Origin: Tubulanus polymorphus
Taxonomy: Eukaryota; Nemertea; Palaeonemertea; Tubulaniformes; Tubulanidae
DNA length: 64,000 nucleotides
Direction: 5' to 3'
Assembly (NCBI RefSeq): GCF_964204645.1
Contig: NC_134036.1
Coordinates: 5,157,600 to 5,221,599 of the forward strand
Shown here one piece after another: positions 1 to 10,632 of the stretch (position 1 is its first letter; each line of letters opens with the position of its first letter). The translations under genes were made by a program, and so were the position numbers. The notes below the pieces were generated by a model. It searched no databases and was not told where the DNA came from. It saw only the letters and a program-made list of their open reading frames with translations.

Positions 1-1227
1 GTTTGCACCCGTATGCTTGCGTGTTCGAATCCTAATTTTCGTGGATATATGTCTTAGAATTTTCTAAGTCCAACGCGTTCGCGCATGCGCATTGTATTAA
101 TTTGTGGAGGCTTTCAACAAATTTCAACAAATTGCGTTTCCTCCAGCTAATGAAATATGGCGGTTTCGGATGCAGTTCCAGAGAAAATTATTGCGTCTTA
201 TAATGCGATTCCGGCAACACCGCAGATGGAGCAACACACAGCCGGTGGTTAGTCGTAGCGAGAATCGATTCGTTTTCGCTGAAATTCGCATTTCGATTGT
301 CAGCTTTGCAAAATCCGAAAATTATCAAACGAGTCTTCGGATATAGAAATTAGATTCAATTTCTCAATCAATGTAAGGACGTATAGATTTCGTGAAAGTT
401 GGCTTACTAATAATCGGAAATGTTGACTCGAATTTAGTATTCTGTTTTGTTTTATAACCCATTCGTTTAATATTATTACATATTTAATGCATTTCCTTAT
501 TCATTAATTTTGTAAAAGTTTTACTTGAAAATAAATCATATCATAATTAGATTTGAAATGTAGCAGGAATTTGGAGTGCGGTAGCCCGGTGCCCAGCTGT
601 CCTGGCGGTTTACTGCCGATTCCTCGCTTCCCTCGGTAGCCTTGCCGGTATAACATTTAACTGAGATCGTTTGCCCAAAACTCATCTGTCTTAAAGCTAT
701 TCATAATATGATATGACGCGTGATGAAGCCCGGTCTGAATTTTCGTCCAGGGCTTAAGCGCGCGCATTATGAGATCGTAGATCATTTTGAACGAAGCTTC
801 CGTTTTGATCGTCTCTTAAAACAACGATAAACTCACCTGAAACGCCGCGTTGAAGTCAATCCGATTTTAGTTAACTTTCGATTCCGCGCGTGCCTTCGTA
901 ATCCGTAAAATAGAGCCGAGCTCGCGACGACACTATCGCGTCTCAAAGTATTCCACTTCCCATCGTCGCACCGTCGAATACAAGCAAACAAACACGGGCG
1001 TCGACCGTACTCGAGTTGTACCCAAGAGTGGTGTCGAGGGGCCGCGTTAACCCGGCTTCGAATCTCTGAACGTGACAACTAATAGAACTAATAGTCGGTT
1101 AAGTATTTCATTTCAAAAAACGGTAAGAGGTTTCACTATACCGTATACAGTGCTTATTATGTTTATAATCATATCTATATGAAATGTTATGCATGACCAT
1201 CTGTTATAATTCCTCTTGAATATATAT

Positions 1228-1228
1228 T

Positions 1229-1298
<70 letters not shown>
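1228..1298. repeat. (TA)n microsatellite
   Basis: An almost pure TA dinucleotide run of about 70 bp. Two further TA runs lie upstream of GPCR copies at 15822-15934 and 17551-17577. Confidence 0.95.
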
Positions 1299-1300
<2 letters not shown>

Positions 1301-1455
1301 GCTTTCTTATAGGTTAAGTATTTCGTAGAAACAAAATTGCAAAATAGGAGCTTTCACTGCTAAGAGTACATCAAAAATCAAAAGTAGCTTCATCGGGTAA
1401 ATGAATAATAATGCGGATAGTATTCGAGCCCGAGTATTCGGTTTTTGTTTTATAA

Positions 1456-1715
1456 CCCTTTCAGTTCTACGCCGCAGTGCGGTGTATAATAAATCAAGAG
1501 ATGGACTTTGCTATTACATCGCATCACGGTGTATTGATGTAATTAGTAATTAGTTTTTTATATCTAATGAAAGATGGCAGCACCTGTCAAACATCACGAA
1601 CTGACCGCGCTGCATCGTAGATGTGCTAAAGCGGTTTGTTCCTTATTTAACGCACTGGGGTGGAATTTGAATAGAATTTCAAATGATCTCCAGCGTTTTC
1701 GGGTATCAATTAATC
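1456..1715 (-). mobile_element. TTAA-type MITE, diverged copy
   Basis: It begins with the family terminus CCCTTTCAG and carries the family's internal blocks: 'GCAGTGCGGTGTATAA' and the 'GAAAGATGGCAGCACCTGTC' block. It is inverted relative to the best copy at 57051-57338. The distal terminus and the target-site duplication are decayed. Confidence 0.7.
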
Positions 1716-2295
1716 GTCACCGAAATCAGGGTTTTAATTAAGTCCGTAATTTAACCTCCCTATCGTAATAATTTTCAAAGTGAAAAAGGTAGAGATCAAT
1801 TTAGAAAGTTCTCTTTTTTCGGACAAAGGACTTGGTGTGGCCTAGATATCCGCACCGGCAATCCTATCCCAATAAATATATTGTCTAGGATTTACGTGTA
1901 GAAATATATGTAACCTGACGACCACTTATTTGTGGTCACATCTGGTATGCTTTACGCGAAGCTTACTATATATCCAAGCAGTCATCTAGATAGTTTATCA
2001 TACTCGATAGTTATTTGTAAAATTAAGAAAATGCTTGTAACTGATAATTACGTTTCCTACACGCTTAATCGTGTTTTTTATGGTGCTTCGCAAGGATCTG
2101 TTCCGTCACCGTTGCCATTCTAAAATCTTCTAGTTATCTCCGTAAAACTCCTGGCATCTGCTCTCAATGTTTAGAAAGATATCCTCTGATAGTTGTTAAG
2201 ATTATATTGCTATAATCATCATTGTTATCATTAGCATTAGTATTATTAATTCATTAATTACCATTTTACGAGTAATTTAGCGCGTAGTCGACTCG

Positions 2296-3549
2296 TCAGC
2301 CGATTGAAGGGTTGGGCTTGTCGATCAGCGAAACTATGTTAGCTACGTCGACGCGTTTAGGGGCTATACTGTCTATAGAACGGGGCGTACCCGGGCCGTT
2401 TCGAAGGTCTCTCATCGACGTGTGCACGAAATTGTGTACGGTATAAGCGCTGTCCGGTACGGGCTGATTCGCGTAGCCCGATTTGATCAAATAGCTACAC
2501 CACTCCTTCATTTCGGCCGTCTCGAGATTTTTCGTTTGACAAAAGATTTTCAGCCGTTTTTTGTTAGCTTCATCGAAATGCGGGTTGAAATGATGATGAG
2601 AAGGTATGTAAATCGCGTCGCAAACGCGCCAGAGTTGCCGCCCGTGAACGCGTTCCTGTTCGTACCGGTCGAGCGCTATTTGAACCATGAACGGCCCGGT
2701 TTTCCAGAGCACATCGTTCGCGCTTGTCGCGCGGTTGCGCTCGGGCAGGGCTTCGATGATAGCGCCTATTGCCGGGTGACCGGGCGTCGAAACCATGAAC
2801 GAGTTCAAAGGGGTCGATTCGCGGTTGAATATTAGGCGCGAGTGGATCGGATGATCTTCGGGTATCAGGGCGGTGTGCGCGTCTAAAAGCCGGTCGAATC
2901 GCCGGAACACCACGACATCCATGTCGGCGTAGACGCCGCCGTATTCGTACAGTACGAAATAGCGAAACGCGTCGGCTCGCATTATTCCGTGCACGTACGA
3001 TCGGTAAATTTCGGCGTACTTCGGGTATCTCCGCGCGACGAAGTCGGCGGCGAGCGCGTCCGTCCAGAACCAGTATTCCCAATCGGGGTACACTTTGGAC
3101 CAGCTGACTGGGCTGGCTACCAGCGCCGGCGGGATCGTCGAATCCTTCCAGGTTTGGTGGATGCGTTTCGGAACGGCTCCGCACGATCGTCGGCCGGGAG
3201 TTAGGCGCGCGGCGTAGCTGGAGTTTTGCAGCATTTTGGCGATTGCGTCGCCGTATACGAATGTCAAATGCGGGAGTCGAGATTCGTCCGGTGCGGCCGG
3301 GAATAGTCTGAAATTGAAGAGCGATATACAGGTTTCTGAATGAAGGTGAAACATTTCGAGATATTTTGCATCATCGCTCGGAGGTGAAAAGAATTCACAC
3401 GTCCATCGTTTTAAGTGAATCGCTTCTCGATCATCGCGCGCTTACCTCGCCGGCTTTACGAACAAGTCCCGACTGAAAATAACGATCAGTAGCGTTATGC
3501 CGGCTATGGCACTGCATATGAGCACCTTCATCATCGTCACGGGCAGCAT
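2296..3549 (-). CDS. GT32-type DxD glycosyltransferase, type II membrane protein
   Basis: A two-exon gene: exon 1 is 3549-3446 and exon 2 is 3307-2296, with a 138-bp intron (donor GTAAG, acceptor TTTCAG, phase 2). Joining them gives 371 aa. Exon 1 encodes a short cytosolic tail and a hydrophobic signal anchor (about residues 7-25), as expected for a Golgi type II enzyme. The catalytic part shows the family's entry motif PKRIHQTW (about 81-88), then a WS..YPDWEYWFWTD block, an R-A-D-x-FRY-x-LYEYGG block, and the metal-binding DMD motif (about 163-165). These define glycosyltransferases with the DXD sugar-binding motif (Gly_transf_sug, GT32; inositol-phosphoceramide mannosyltransferase/OCH1-like). 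The donor and acceptor sugars cannot be read from the sequence. An open frame from an internal ATG at 3354 runs through the acceptor, but the spliced model supplies the membrane anchor and keeps frame, so I prefer it. Confidence 0.9.
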
Positions 3550-5403
3550 AACGCGACCGTGCGCTATGTCATCGGATACCTTAAAAAGCCCAATATTGAA
3601 ATGGTGAAAATACGCTATGTTTTAGCAATGCAGTTGATATAGAAGACGTCTTGGTATCAATGAACATGTGTGTTTTTATTTTTTCTTTCTTCACCACCAT
3701 CTATGTAGTTTGTATGCCGGGGCAAGTGCTGCGCACGCTTTAACTGAAGAAATATTGAATTGACTTGAATTGTGTTGAATTTCATCGCGTGACCGGCTCT
3801 GGAAAACTAAACGAATAGTGAAATAATGTTGACGAATATTGCAGTGAAGCAGCCATAACGGGTTTTCTGCCGAGCCGAAAAAATGGTGCGGATTTGTTCG
3901 GATTCGAACCCGACTGGCACTGCTTCACGAGTGCGATCCGGAAAATACCGAGTCATAATAAGAGGCTGACGGAGATGCCTACAGATGGAGCGTTTAAACT
4001 AAACAACAATCAAACGAATTGAGCAATGAACGAAGAACTCATCGGTCGATTGATAAAGAAATTGATATTTTTGCATAAATATGGGAATAAAACTAGCCGA
4101 GCGGATTCCCGATACACGGGAAAACACTATAAGTACTTCTTGAAAAATCATCATCGAGGAAAGGTTTTCTCCTTTCCAGCTACGCCAAACGAGTTGGTAA
4201 ATGGAGAGTAAGCTAATTCGATTCTGATGGTATCGATGGAATTGATATGAAAATGATCAAGAGAGTAATATATCTAATTTAGAAACCCCTGTGTCGTTCC
4301 AATCGAAACCTTCAAACTGGAGTCATACCTTAACACAGCAAAAGTCTGCCCGCTTCACAAAACTGGCGAGGGTAGAATAACAACTGTCTGACGTGTGGAT
4401 GATATGTTTAAAACCTACTATATATTCCGGTCAAAAATCCACTGAATCAACTTCTTCTCCACATTCTATACCGGGCTTGAATGAGATATGACGATCTGTC
4501 GAGTTCGAGGTGTTGCACGTCAGATGTTGTAGTCGCAGTTTCACAGCTGTGTCCTGCCTGTATGCCGGTTGTATAGCCGAGGATAGATATGTACGTCGCG
4601 TGTGCATTCGTTATTCACATTACGTCTTAAAGTTCGCATAAGGAGGAGAGTGAATGAGCACGGAGGGGCCGGGCAGGGAACACCTGAGAAAAAAGCTAAT
4701 TGGAATTGTTTCACGGATTGAATAAGACCTGATACTGATGTTGATGGTGACCTAATCATTCCCAATGGCTTCAATGATTTAGAAATAGTATTGATAAGAT
4801 ACTAATGACGACCACCTCATTCTCGATAGCGATTCATTAAATTATGATTAGTTACTAATGACGACCTTCTCATTCTCGATAACTTCAACGATTCGGTAAA
4901 ATTATGATTAGTTACTAATGACGACCTTCTCATTATCGATAACTTCAACGATTCAGTAAAATTATGATTAGTTACTAATGGCGACCTTCTCATTCTCGAT
5001 AACTTCAACGATTCGGTAAAATTATGATTAGTTACTAATGACGACCTTCTCATTATCGATAACTTCAACGATTCTGTAAAATTATGGTTAGTTACTAATG
5101 ACGAACTTCTCATTCTCGATAACTTCAAAGATTCAGTAAAATCACGATTAGTTACCAATGACGTCCTTTTCGTTCTCAAAAACCTTCGACGATTCATTAT
5201 GAAAGTTTAGTACTTACTAATAACGATGTTCTCATTTCGAATTCCTCGACATATTTAATTTTCAGCGCGCATTTAGCTTCGTTTAGTTTGGTGGCTTGAC
5301 ATTTTGTCTGCACCATGGAGGTAAGCCTTTTGAAATTTGGTATTTCGAACTGGTCGTTTCTTTATAAACGAACAGTGAGTGTGTGATGCGTGCGGACTGA
5401 AAT
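3550..5403. other. Intergenic with retroposon tail and 60-bp satellite
   Basis: Contains a LINE-like 3' tail with ATTGAA repeats at about 3755-3785 and, from about 4803, the first 60-bp satellite block. A B-box-like TTCGAACCC motif at about 3905-3915 suggests a tRNA-derived SINE scrap, but no tRNA fold is visible. No gene is seen. Confidence 0.5.
4803..5265 (+). repeat. 60-bp satellite, block A (about 7 units)
   Basis: Tandem units of 60 bp built around 'GATTAGTTACTAATGACGAC' followed by 'CTTCTCATTCTCGATAAC'. Because 60 is divisible by three, the minus strand stays open as a 20-residue repeat. This is a by-product of period length, not a protein. The same unit and orientation recur at about 20877-21310, 24935-25515 and 34560-35530. 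Confidence 0.95.
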
Positions 5404-5890
5404 AATGGCTTCAGACAGTGTATCGGGTGGCGTTCAGTTTCTCGACCTCAACGGATCGACTCCCTTTTCTAGTGTCGGTGATTAGATAGCGTTTATGAGC
5501 TACAGACACATAGATAGTTGTTTGTTAGCCTCTGAAAGCTAATAGAATTGTAACAATGAAAAAGAGTTGTATCTGCATCACTCTTGCGGTGATCATTTCA
5601 GTTCCTAGTGAGTCTAGTAAGAGTTTCGGTAAATATATTCTAATCTATTTCAATCTATTCTATTTTCGTTAAATATATACTAATCGTTCAATCAATCCGT
5701 ACACTAGACGCAAGAGATGGCCTCGGAAGTTTTCCCTATTTGCTAGAAGCATTAATTTGAATTTCCATGTTTTTGTCCGCGCTCCTATATTTACTATACT
5801 CCCGACATTAATAGTGGTTCTAATAACTATCCGATTGATTTTCACGTTGAGACGCGCAGGAGCAGCGAGAAAAACCGTGTCTTCAAATCG
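5404..5890 (+). pseudogene. Decayed orphan GPCR, copy psi-1
   Basis: A relic of the receptor family that follows. It opens with the family start (ATGGCTTCAGA..., MASDSVSGG) and the conserved Asn-Gly-Ser region. It then skips to the TM3/ICL2 segment (remains of IDRY...CWPLKA around 5495-5540) and to TM5/ICL3, where RAPIFTILPT..., LITIRLIFTLRR and RAGAARKT are readable at about 5785-5882. Frame breaks and deletions interrupt it throughout, and TM6-TM7 are missing. It marks the 5' edge of the array. Confidence 0.8.
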
Positions 5891-7386
5891 TTTCGTTTTC
5901 ATTATATTTCCATCTTCGGTCCTCTCGTAAATTTACCGGGCCACATTATTCTCAACAAATGACGTTCAATTCACGCCAGTTTAATCTAATTGAGAGAAAT
6001 CGCAAAATAAATATGAGAAAAAAAACGAGAAACTTGAATAAGAGTAAATACATTTGCGCTAAAGCCTATATCAGCCATCAACAGGCACTGTTCTGAGAAC
6101 AGGAGAATATAACAAGATATCTATACAAGAACAAAACAATAGAACAGAGTGAGTGATTTGAAAGTTGAAAGGGAATATTTTAAAGTAATGAAATAATGGT
6201 TGGAAAACAATAGTAAAGTAAGCAATAGCAATCAAGGGGCATAAACAGATTAAAGTAATTCATAAAAAAGACACATACTTGAACGATTCAAAAGTGAGGA
6301 CAAACTTTAAACGAGATACTTGACTGTTGCGGACGTGTTTTAGTTGACGGTAATTACCTACACCAAGCTTAAAATGATTTAAAACAATTCTAAAGCGAGT
6401 CGTCAATTTATGACAGACGGAAAGGCGCACACAATATTCCGACGCTCGATCCAGACACAAATATCTAGATTTCGACCGACAGCTTTTAAACGACTGGTCG
6501 AGCGAGTTCGAATTATTTCCAATTCCGCGGTTAGTGATCCGATTTAGAGACGTTTGAAATCCCCCCCCCCCATCAGCCCGCCAGGTGCCACGCCAGGGCA
6601 TTATTAGCGGTTTGGTGTTTCTTTTTCCCAATAGGGTAGAGACCAGGACCCAGTTCCACATTTTTGTCAGATCGAGTTTACTCTGAGTTAAAGTTAGTTC
6701 ATTTTCAATGAGATTTAAAACTACGAGTCAAATCTTAACTCTGAACTGTGGAACTGGACCCAGAGAAGCAGCTTCGACCAGAAACTCGCCATCAGGGTTC
6801 AAACGTTTGGGTTGACCGGCGGCCCAGGGACCGCCCAGGGACCGGCGGCTTTAACCACCCAGCCACTGCGCCTCTCCATTTTCGATTCAACCCACAAGAA
6901 ACCGCTCGATTTCGTGTGCGTCATTTTAGTGGCATCGTCGACCGAGTTGTTGATATCGCCTATACTAAATATTCTTTAGTAAATATATCTCACAGTAGCT
7001 TTATATATTGTTCTGCACTAGGCTACGTATTTGAGATTTTTTTTCAACTTTTCTCATTCAGATCTAGTTTCCAACTCGCCTATTATATAATGGTCGGGTA
7101 TAGATAGAAATTTGCTGCAGCGAAATTACAGGTTTAAAACGGAACGATAGTTTCGCCGATGGTCGTCGACTCGATAATTGCGGTTATTCGATTTCTAGTC
7201 TCTCGGCGTCAGCGAGCGTTTGACTCCGGTGCGGTTTAGTGCATCATTTCGTATCGTAGTCAAACCGTGCGAGGAAGCCGCGATAAGTACGATATAACTC
7301 CGAAGAGTTATAAATTTGGAAGTTCAAACCGATTGTTTCGCTATCATCAACGACCAGTGTCTGCGCGCAGTGTGCAGGCTATATTG
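5891..7386. other. Intergenic; MITE and conserved GPCR leader
   Basis: Holds a hammerhead-like element remnant (about 6020-6100), a C homopolymer near 6561-6571, a foldback MITE at 6645-6762 and, from about 7035, the 5' leader sequence shared with the other GPCR copies. An upstream in-frame extension of the receptor frame to 7267 lacks an ATG. Confidence 0.5.
6645..6762. mobile_element. Foldback MITE, 'GGACCCAGTTCCACA' family
   Basis: The left end AGGACCCAGTTCCACA is the inverse of the right end TGTGGAACTGGACC, and the inner segments (ACTCTGAGTTAAAG versus TTAACTCTGA) also pair. The same structure is found at 44703-44816, and a half copy at about 55120-55175. Confidence 0.75.
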
Positions 7387-8231
7387 ATGGCTTCAGAAAA
7401 TGTATCGGTCGGCGCTCATCAGTTTATGATCGACGTCAACGGATCGGACCCGACAACAACCAGCACTGAGAAGGAGGAGGGGTTTAAACCGCGTTCGTGG
7501 TGTAAAGACATCGCGCATCACAACGATTACAAACCGTTTCACGCGAATCTGTATCTACAAATCACGACTTACCTTATCTTTAGCATTTCCATCTTCGGCT
7601 TGGGCACAAATCTACTGTCGTTTATCATCATCAGTAAAGACAGTTCAAACAACACCAGTATATTCTATTTGAGGTGTTTGGCTGTTGCGGACATGTTCAT
7701 GTGTTTGTCTTGTATCGTATTCGACTTTCAGTATGGGCTTTACAAGCATACGCTGTTGCTGGACATGACTGTTGAAATAAACCACGCTATGAAGCGCATC
7801 GGTTCGTACACTAGAAAGATTCGAATCATTTTTTCAGATATCAGCGATATGATAACATTGTTGATAGCTATAGACAGATATATCGTTGTTTGTTGGCCTC
7901 TGAAAGCTGTTCGAATTATAAGTATGAAGAGATGTTATATCTACGTGACTGTCGTTGTGTTCATTTCAGTAAGCGATCAGTTCAAAATTTTTCTCAAGTA
8001 TAATAATCGTCGTTACATTAATCTGTGCACTGGACACGATTTATGGGCACCGACATTGACTCCGTTTGGTCGAAGCAAGTATCTAAGATACTATGAGGTT
8101 TTAGTACGCGCTCCTATTATTACCATAATCCCGACAGTGATAGTGATTCTAATAACTATCCGATTGATTTTCACGTTGAGACGCGCAGGAGCAGCGAGAA
8201 AAGCCATGTCTACAAATAATCAAACTTCTAA

Positions 8232-8266
<35 letters not shown>

Positions 8267-8550
8267 CTGACCGTAGTTTAACTCTGACGTTAGTTCTCAT
8301 TTCGTGTTTCTATTTACTGAAAAAAGCGTTTAGTCTCAGATCAGTAATAACTAACCTCATTCAAACTCTAAACGAACAACTTGGTTTAGTACGCACCGTG
8401 TATTCAGTCACCCAAATTCAAAATATAGTCAGAATGATCGTAGCGTCCAACAATTTCGTCATTTATTGCGCTTCGAGGCGTCGCTTTCGAAATCAACTGA
8501 AGGTGTTGTTTTCGATCAGGCCTAGTCGAAATCATGGCTCAAGAAACTAA
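7387..8550 (+). CDS. Orphan rhodopsin-class GPCR, copy 1
   Basis: Single coding exon, 387 aa from the ATG that aligns with the family start (MASENVSVG); upstream in-frame sequence has no ATG. The N-terminus is short with an NGS glycosylation sequon (about residue 18) and one cysteine (C39). TM1 carries GLGTNLLSF and TM2 LAVADM; TM3 ends in AIDRYIVVCWPLKA, the DRY box. ECL2 has the lone cysteine in LCTGHD (C214). TM5 has the conserved Pro; ICL3 has LRRAGAARK plus a poly-Ser run of about ten encoded by AGC repeats. TM6 reads ISCFYLL in place of CWxP, and TM7 NNFVIYC in place of NPxxY. The TM7/C-tail pattern resembles invertebrate peptide (FMRFamide-receptor-like) GPCRs, but the ligand is unknown. 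TM3 has no Cys at 3.25. A polyA signal AATAAA lies at 8874-8879. Confidence 0.92.
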
Positions 8551-9048
8551 AGAAACGATACAACGAGCTTCTAGATTCTAGAAGTTCATAACGCACTTCA
8601 AACTCGGATGTATAAATTTGCTCTAAATATGGAAAAAAATATAGTTAAAACTACAGATTTTTCGCCTCCACTGTAACAATCAATCCGAAGAGATCGTTTC
8701 CATGAACAGAGATGAAATCTATTTATCTGTCGCTGTGACTTGAAAAAAAAATATTTCGTTTGGTATCCGTACATGTTTTCACTCATCCTCGGTGAATATA
8801 GGAACGTTAAACGTACATTTTTTGAACATTAATGAATATCTATTTTCAAGTGAAACATTAAGTGTGAATTTAGAATAAAAATAGTAAAGATGTGCCATTT
8901 CAATTTTCTCATTCATGTAGATGTCAGATTGTTTGGTATTCTCTGTTGTAACTCTGATCTCACGTCAGGCTGGGTCGTGACCACATGCCGGGTGTATACA
9001 CAAAATCCAAATTCAAATTCAAAACCTATTCAGCGCATAAACGTTAGG

Positions 9049-9077
9049 AAACATATCGTTCGCGAAACGATATGTTT
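9049..9077. repeat. Perfect 12-bp-arm hairpin
   Basis: Arms AAACATATCGTT (9049-9060) and AACGATATGTTT (9066-9077) are exact reverse complements around a 5-base CGCGA loop. No T-run follows and no terminator role is implied in a eukaryote. It may be a tiny foldback element. Confidence 0.9.
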
Positions 9078-9315
9078 AAATTGTAATTCGATCCACAAAC
9101 CTATAACGGATAATGGTCAACATGAAATGGGAATACAGCCCTAAAACCATAAAACCGGATTCGATTAAGATTAAACATATCATATCTGACGTCTGGTCCG
9201 TTTCGTTCACGCACATTGAGAGCGACGAAAACGTTCAGATGTGTAGAAAATATTTCTCAATTTCTAAATAAAACTTCATATTTTACTATATTTCTCACTG
9301 TGGATAGATAGATAC

Positions 9316-9507
9316 CATCTTTTTTTCCTTTCGATTCAGATCGTGTTTCCCAGTCTCTGAATGCGATGGTTAGATAGACGAAACTTTAGCGAAATTGCAG
9401 GTTTAAATGGTAAAGACAGTTTCACTGTTGGGCGTCAACAGAACTGCGGTATTTTTATTTCCATTCGCTCAGCGTCAGCGCGCGTTTGACTTTGTGCAGA
9501 CAGTTTG
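9316..9507 (+). promoter_or_regulatory. Conserved GPCR 5' leader/promoter-proximal block
   Basis: About 190 bp directly upstream of the copy 2 start is shared, with the same order of blocks, by the other copies. A TTCGATTCAGATC block comes first, then a GCAGGTTTAAA-like block, then a CAGCGTCAGCGCGCGTTTGAC block ending near GTGCAG just before the ATG. Equivalent stretches lie at about 7035-7260, 11505-11570, 15985-16179 and 17625-17817, and a remnant precedes the last copy. It could be 5' UTR with a splice acceptor (GTGCAG) or a shared promoter. The sequence cannot decide. Confidence 0.5.
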
Positions 9508-10632
9508 ATGGTGTCGGAAAATGTATCGGTTGTCGCTCAGCTTCTCGACCGCAACGGATCGGACCCGACAACGACCACCACTGAGAAGGCCGGGTTTAAA
9601 CCTCATCCGGGTTGTAAATACGTCCATCATTCCGATTTGAGATCGTTTCACGTGAATCTGTATCTACAGATCACGATTCACGTTATTTTCAGCATAGCCA
9701 TCTGGGGTTTCGGCACAAATATTCTGTCTTTTGTTATTCTCAGTAGAGAACGTTCAAACAACACCAGCATATTCTATTTGAGATGTTTGGCAGTTGCGGA
9801 CATGTTTATTTGTGTGTCTTATATTGTATTCGACTTTCAGTCCTGGCTCTACAGTCACACATTGTTACTGGACATGACTGCTGAAATGAACCACCATATG
9901 AAACGCGCGTCTGCATACTCTAGAAACATTAAATCTATCTTCTCGGATATCAGCGACCATGTAACATTGTTGATAGCTATAGACAGATATATCGTCGTTT
10001 GTTGGCCTCTGAAAGCTGTTAGAATCATAAGCCTGAAGAGAAGTTATGTTTGCATCCCTTTCGTTGTGATATTTTCAGTTTGTGATCAGGCTATGAATTT
10101 TTTCGTATATCATACAATTCGTTTTATCAATCCGTGTACCGGACAAGACAGAATGACTGTGAGATTTACATCATTTGCCAACAATAAATATTTCAGATAC
10201 TACGGTTTGTTTGTACGTGGCCCAGTAATTACAATAATCCCGACAGTGATAGTGGTTCTGATAACTATCCGATTGATTTTCACGTTGAGACGCGCAGGAG
10301 CAGCGAGAAAAACCATGTCTACAAATAATCAAACTTCTAACAGCAGCAGCAGCAGCAGCAGTGACCGTAGTTTAACACTGACGTTAGTTATCATTTCATG
10401 TTTCTATTTACTGATTAAAGCTTTTAGTCTTAACGGAATAATTAATAATCTCATATATGCATTGAACGCTGATATCAGCAAAGACACCTTATTGGCAAGG
10501 ATAGTGATTCAAGTTCAAGACATAGTCAGAATGATCGTAGCGTCCAGTAATTTTGTCATTTATTGCGTTTCGAGGCGTCGCTTTCGAAACCAACTGAAAG
10601 CGACTTTTAGGACCCGTAATCGGCTGAAATAA
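9508..10632 (+). CDS. Orphan rhodopsin-class GPCR, copy 2
   Basis: Single coding exon, 374 aa, starting MVSENVSV. It has the family architecture: N-terminal NGS sequon and one Cys (HPGCKY), TM1 GFGTNILSF, TM2 LAVADMFIC, and DRY box AIDRYIVVCWPLKA. There is one ECL2 Cys (NPCTGQD), TM5 with Pro, LRRAGAARKT in ICL3 and seven Ser by my count. TM6 is ISCFYLL, TM7 SNFVIYC, and the basic tail SRRRFRNQL. TM3 has no Cys. It differs from copy 1 mostly in the extracellular parts and TM4, while TM5-ICL3 is almost identical, which suggests gene conversion or strong constraint on G-protein contacts. A polyA signal AATAAA lies at 10727-10732, 95 bp past the stop. Confidence 0.92.
   Translation: MVSENVSVVAQLLDRNGSDPTTTTTEKAGFKPHPGCKYVHHSDLRSFHVNLYLQITIHVIFSIAIWGFGTNILSFVILSRERSNNTSIFYLRCLAVADMFICVSYIVFDFQSWLYSHTLLLDMTAEMNHHMKRASAYSRNIKSIFSDISDHVTLLIAIDRYIVVCWPLKAVRIISLKRSYVCIPFVVIFSVCDQAMNFFVYHTIRFINPCTGQDRMTVRFTSFANNKYFRYYGLFVRGPVITIIPTVIVVLITIRLIFTLRRAGAARKTMSTNNQTSNSSSSSSSDRSLTLTLVIISCFYLLIKAFSLNGIINNLIYALNADISKDTLLARIVIQVQDIVRMIVASSNFVIYCVSRRRFRNQLKATFRTRNRLK

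Larger units (their letters stand above)
1..2295. other. Intergenic, repeats only
   Basis: I see no supportable gene. The stretch holds a (TA)n microsatellite at about 1228-1298 and a diverged copy of the TTAA-type MITE at about 1456-1715. The few short open frames lack splice signals, family motifs or coding character. Confidence 0.6.
8551..9507. other. Spacer between GPCR copies 1 and 2
   Basis: 3'-flank of copy 1 (polyA signal at 8874), a short hairpin at 9049-9077, and the conserved leader of copy 2 from about 9316. No other gene is supportable. Confidence 0.55.

Noticed and set aside
2570-3184. Long minus-strand frame of 204 codons and + frames overlapping the glycosyltransferase
   Set aside because: Shadows of a GC-rich coding exon in other frames, with Arg/Pro-rich composition and no motifs.
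3895-3975. Possible tRNA gene (TTCGAACCC word)
   Set aside because: No acceptor-stem pairing or D-arm could be built around it. At most a SINE B-box scrap.
4817-5197. Minus-strand frame with a 20-residue repeat (also at 24952-25341, 34585-34836, 34957-35196)
   Set aside because: A 60-bp satellite is divisible by three, so an open unit stays open. The blocks are intronic or intergenic, have no splice or start context, and the same repeat exists with interruptions at 20877-21310.
7267-7386. N-terminal extension of GPCR copy 1 by 40 codons
   Set aside because: No ATG in the extension. The other copies start at the equivalent of 7387, and the extension is leader sequence.
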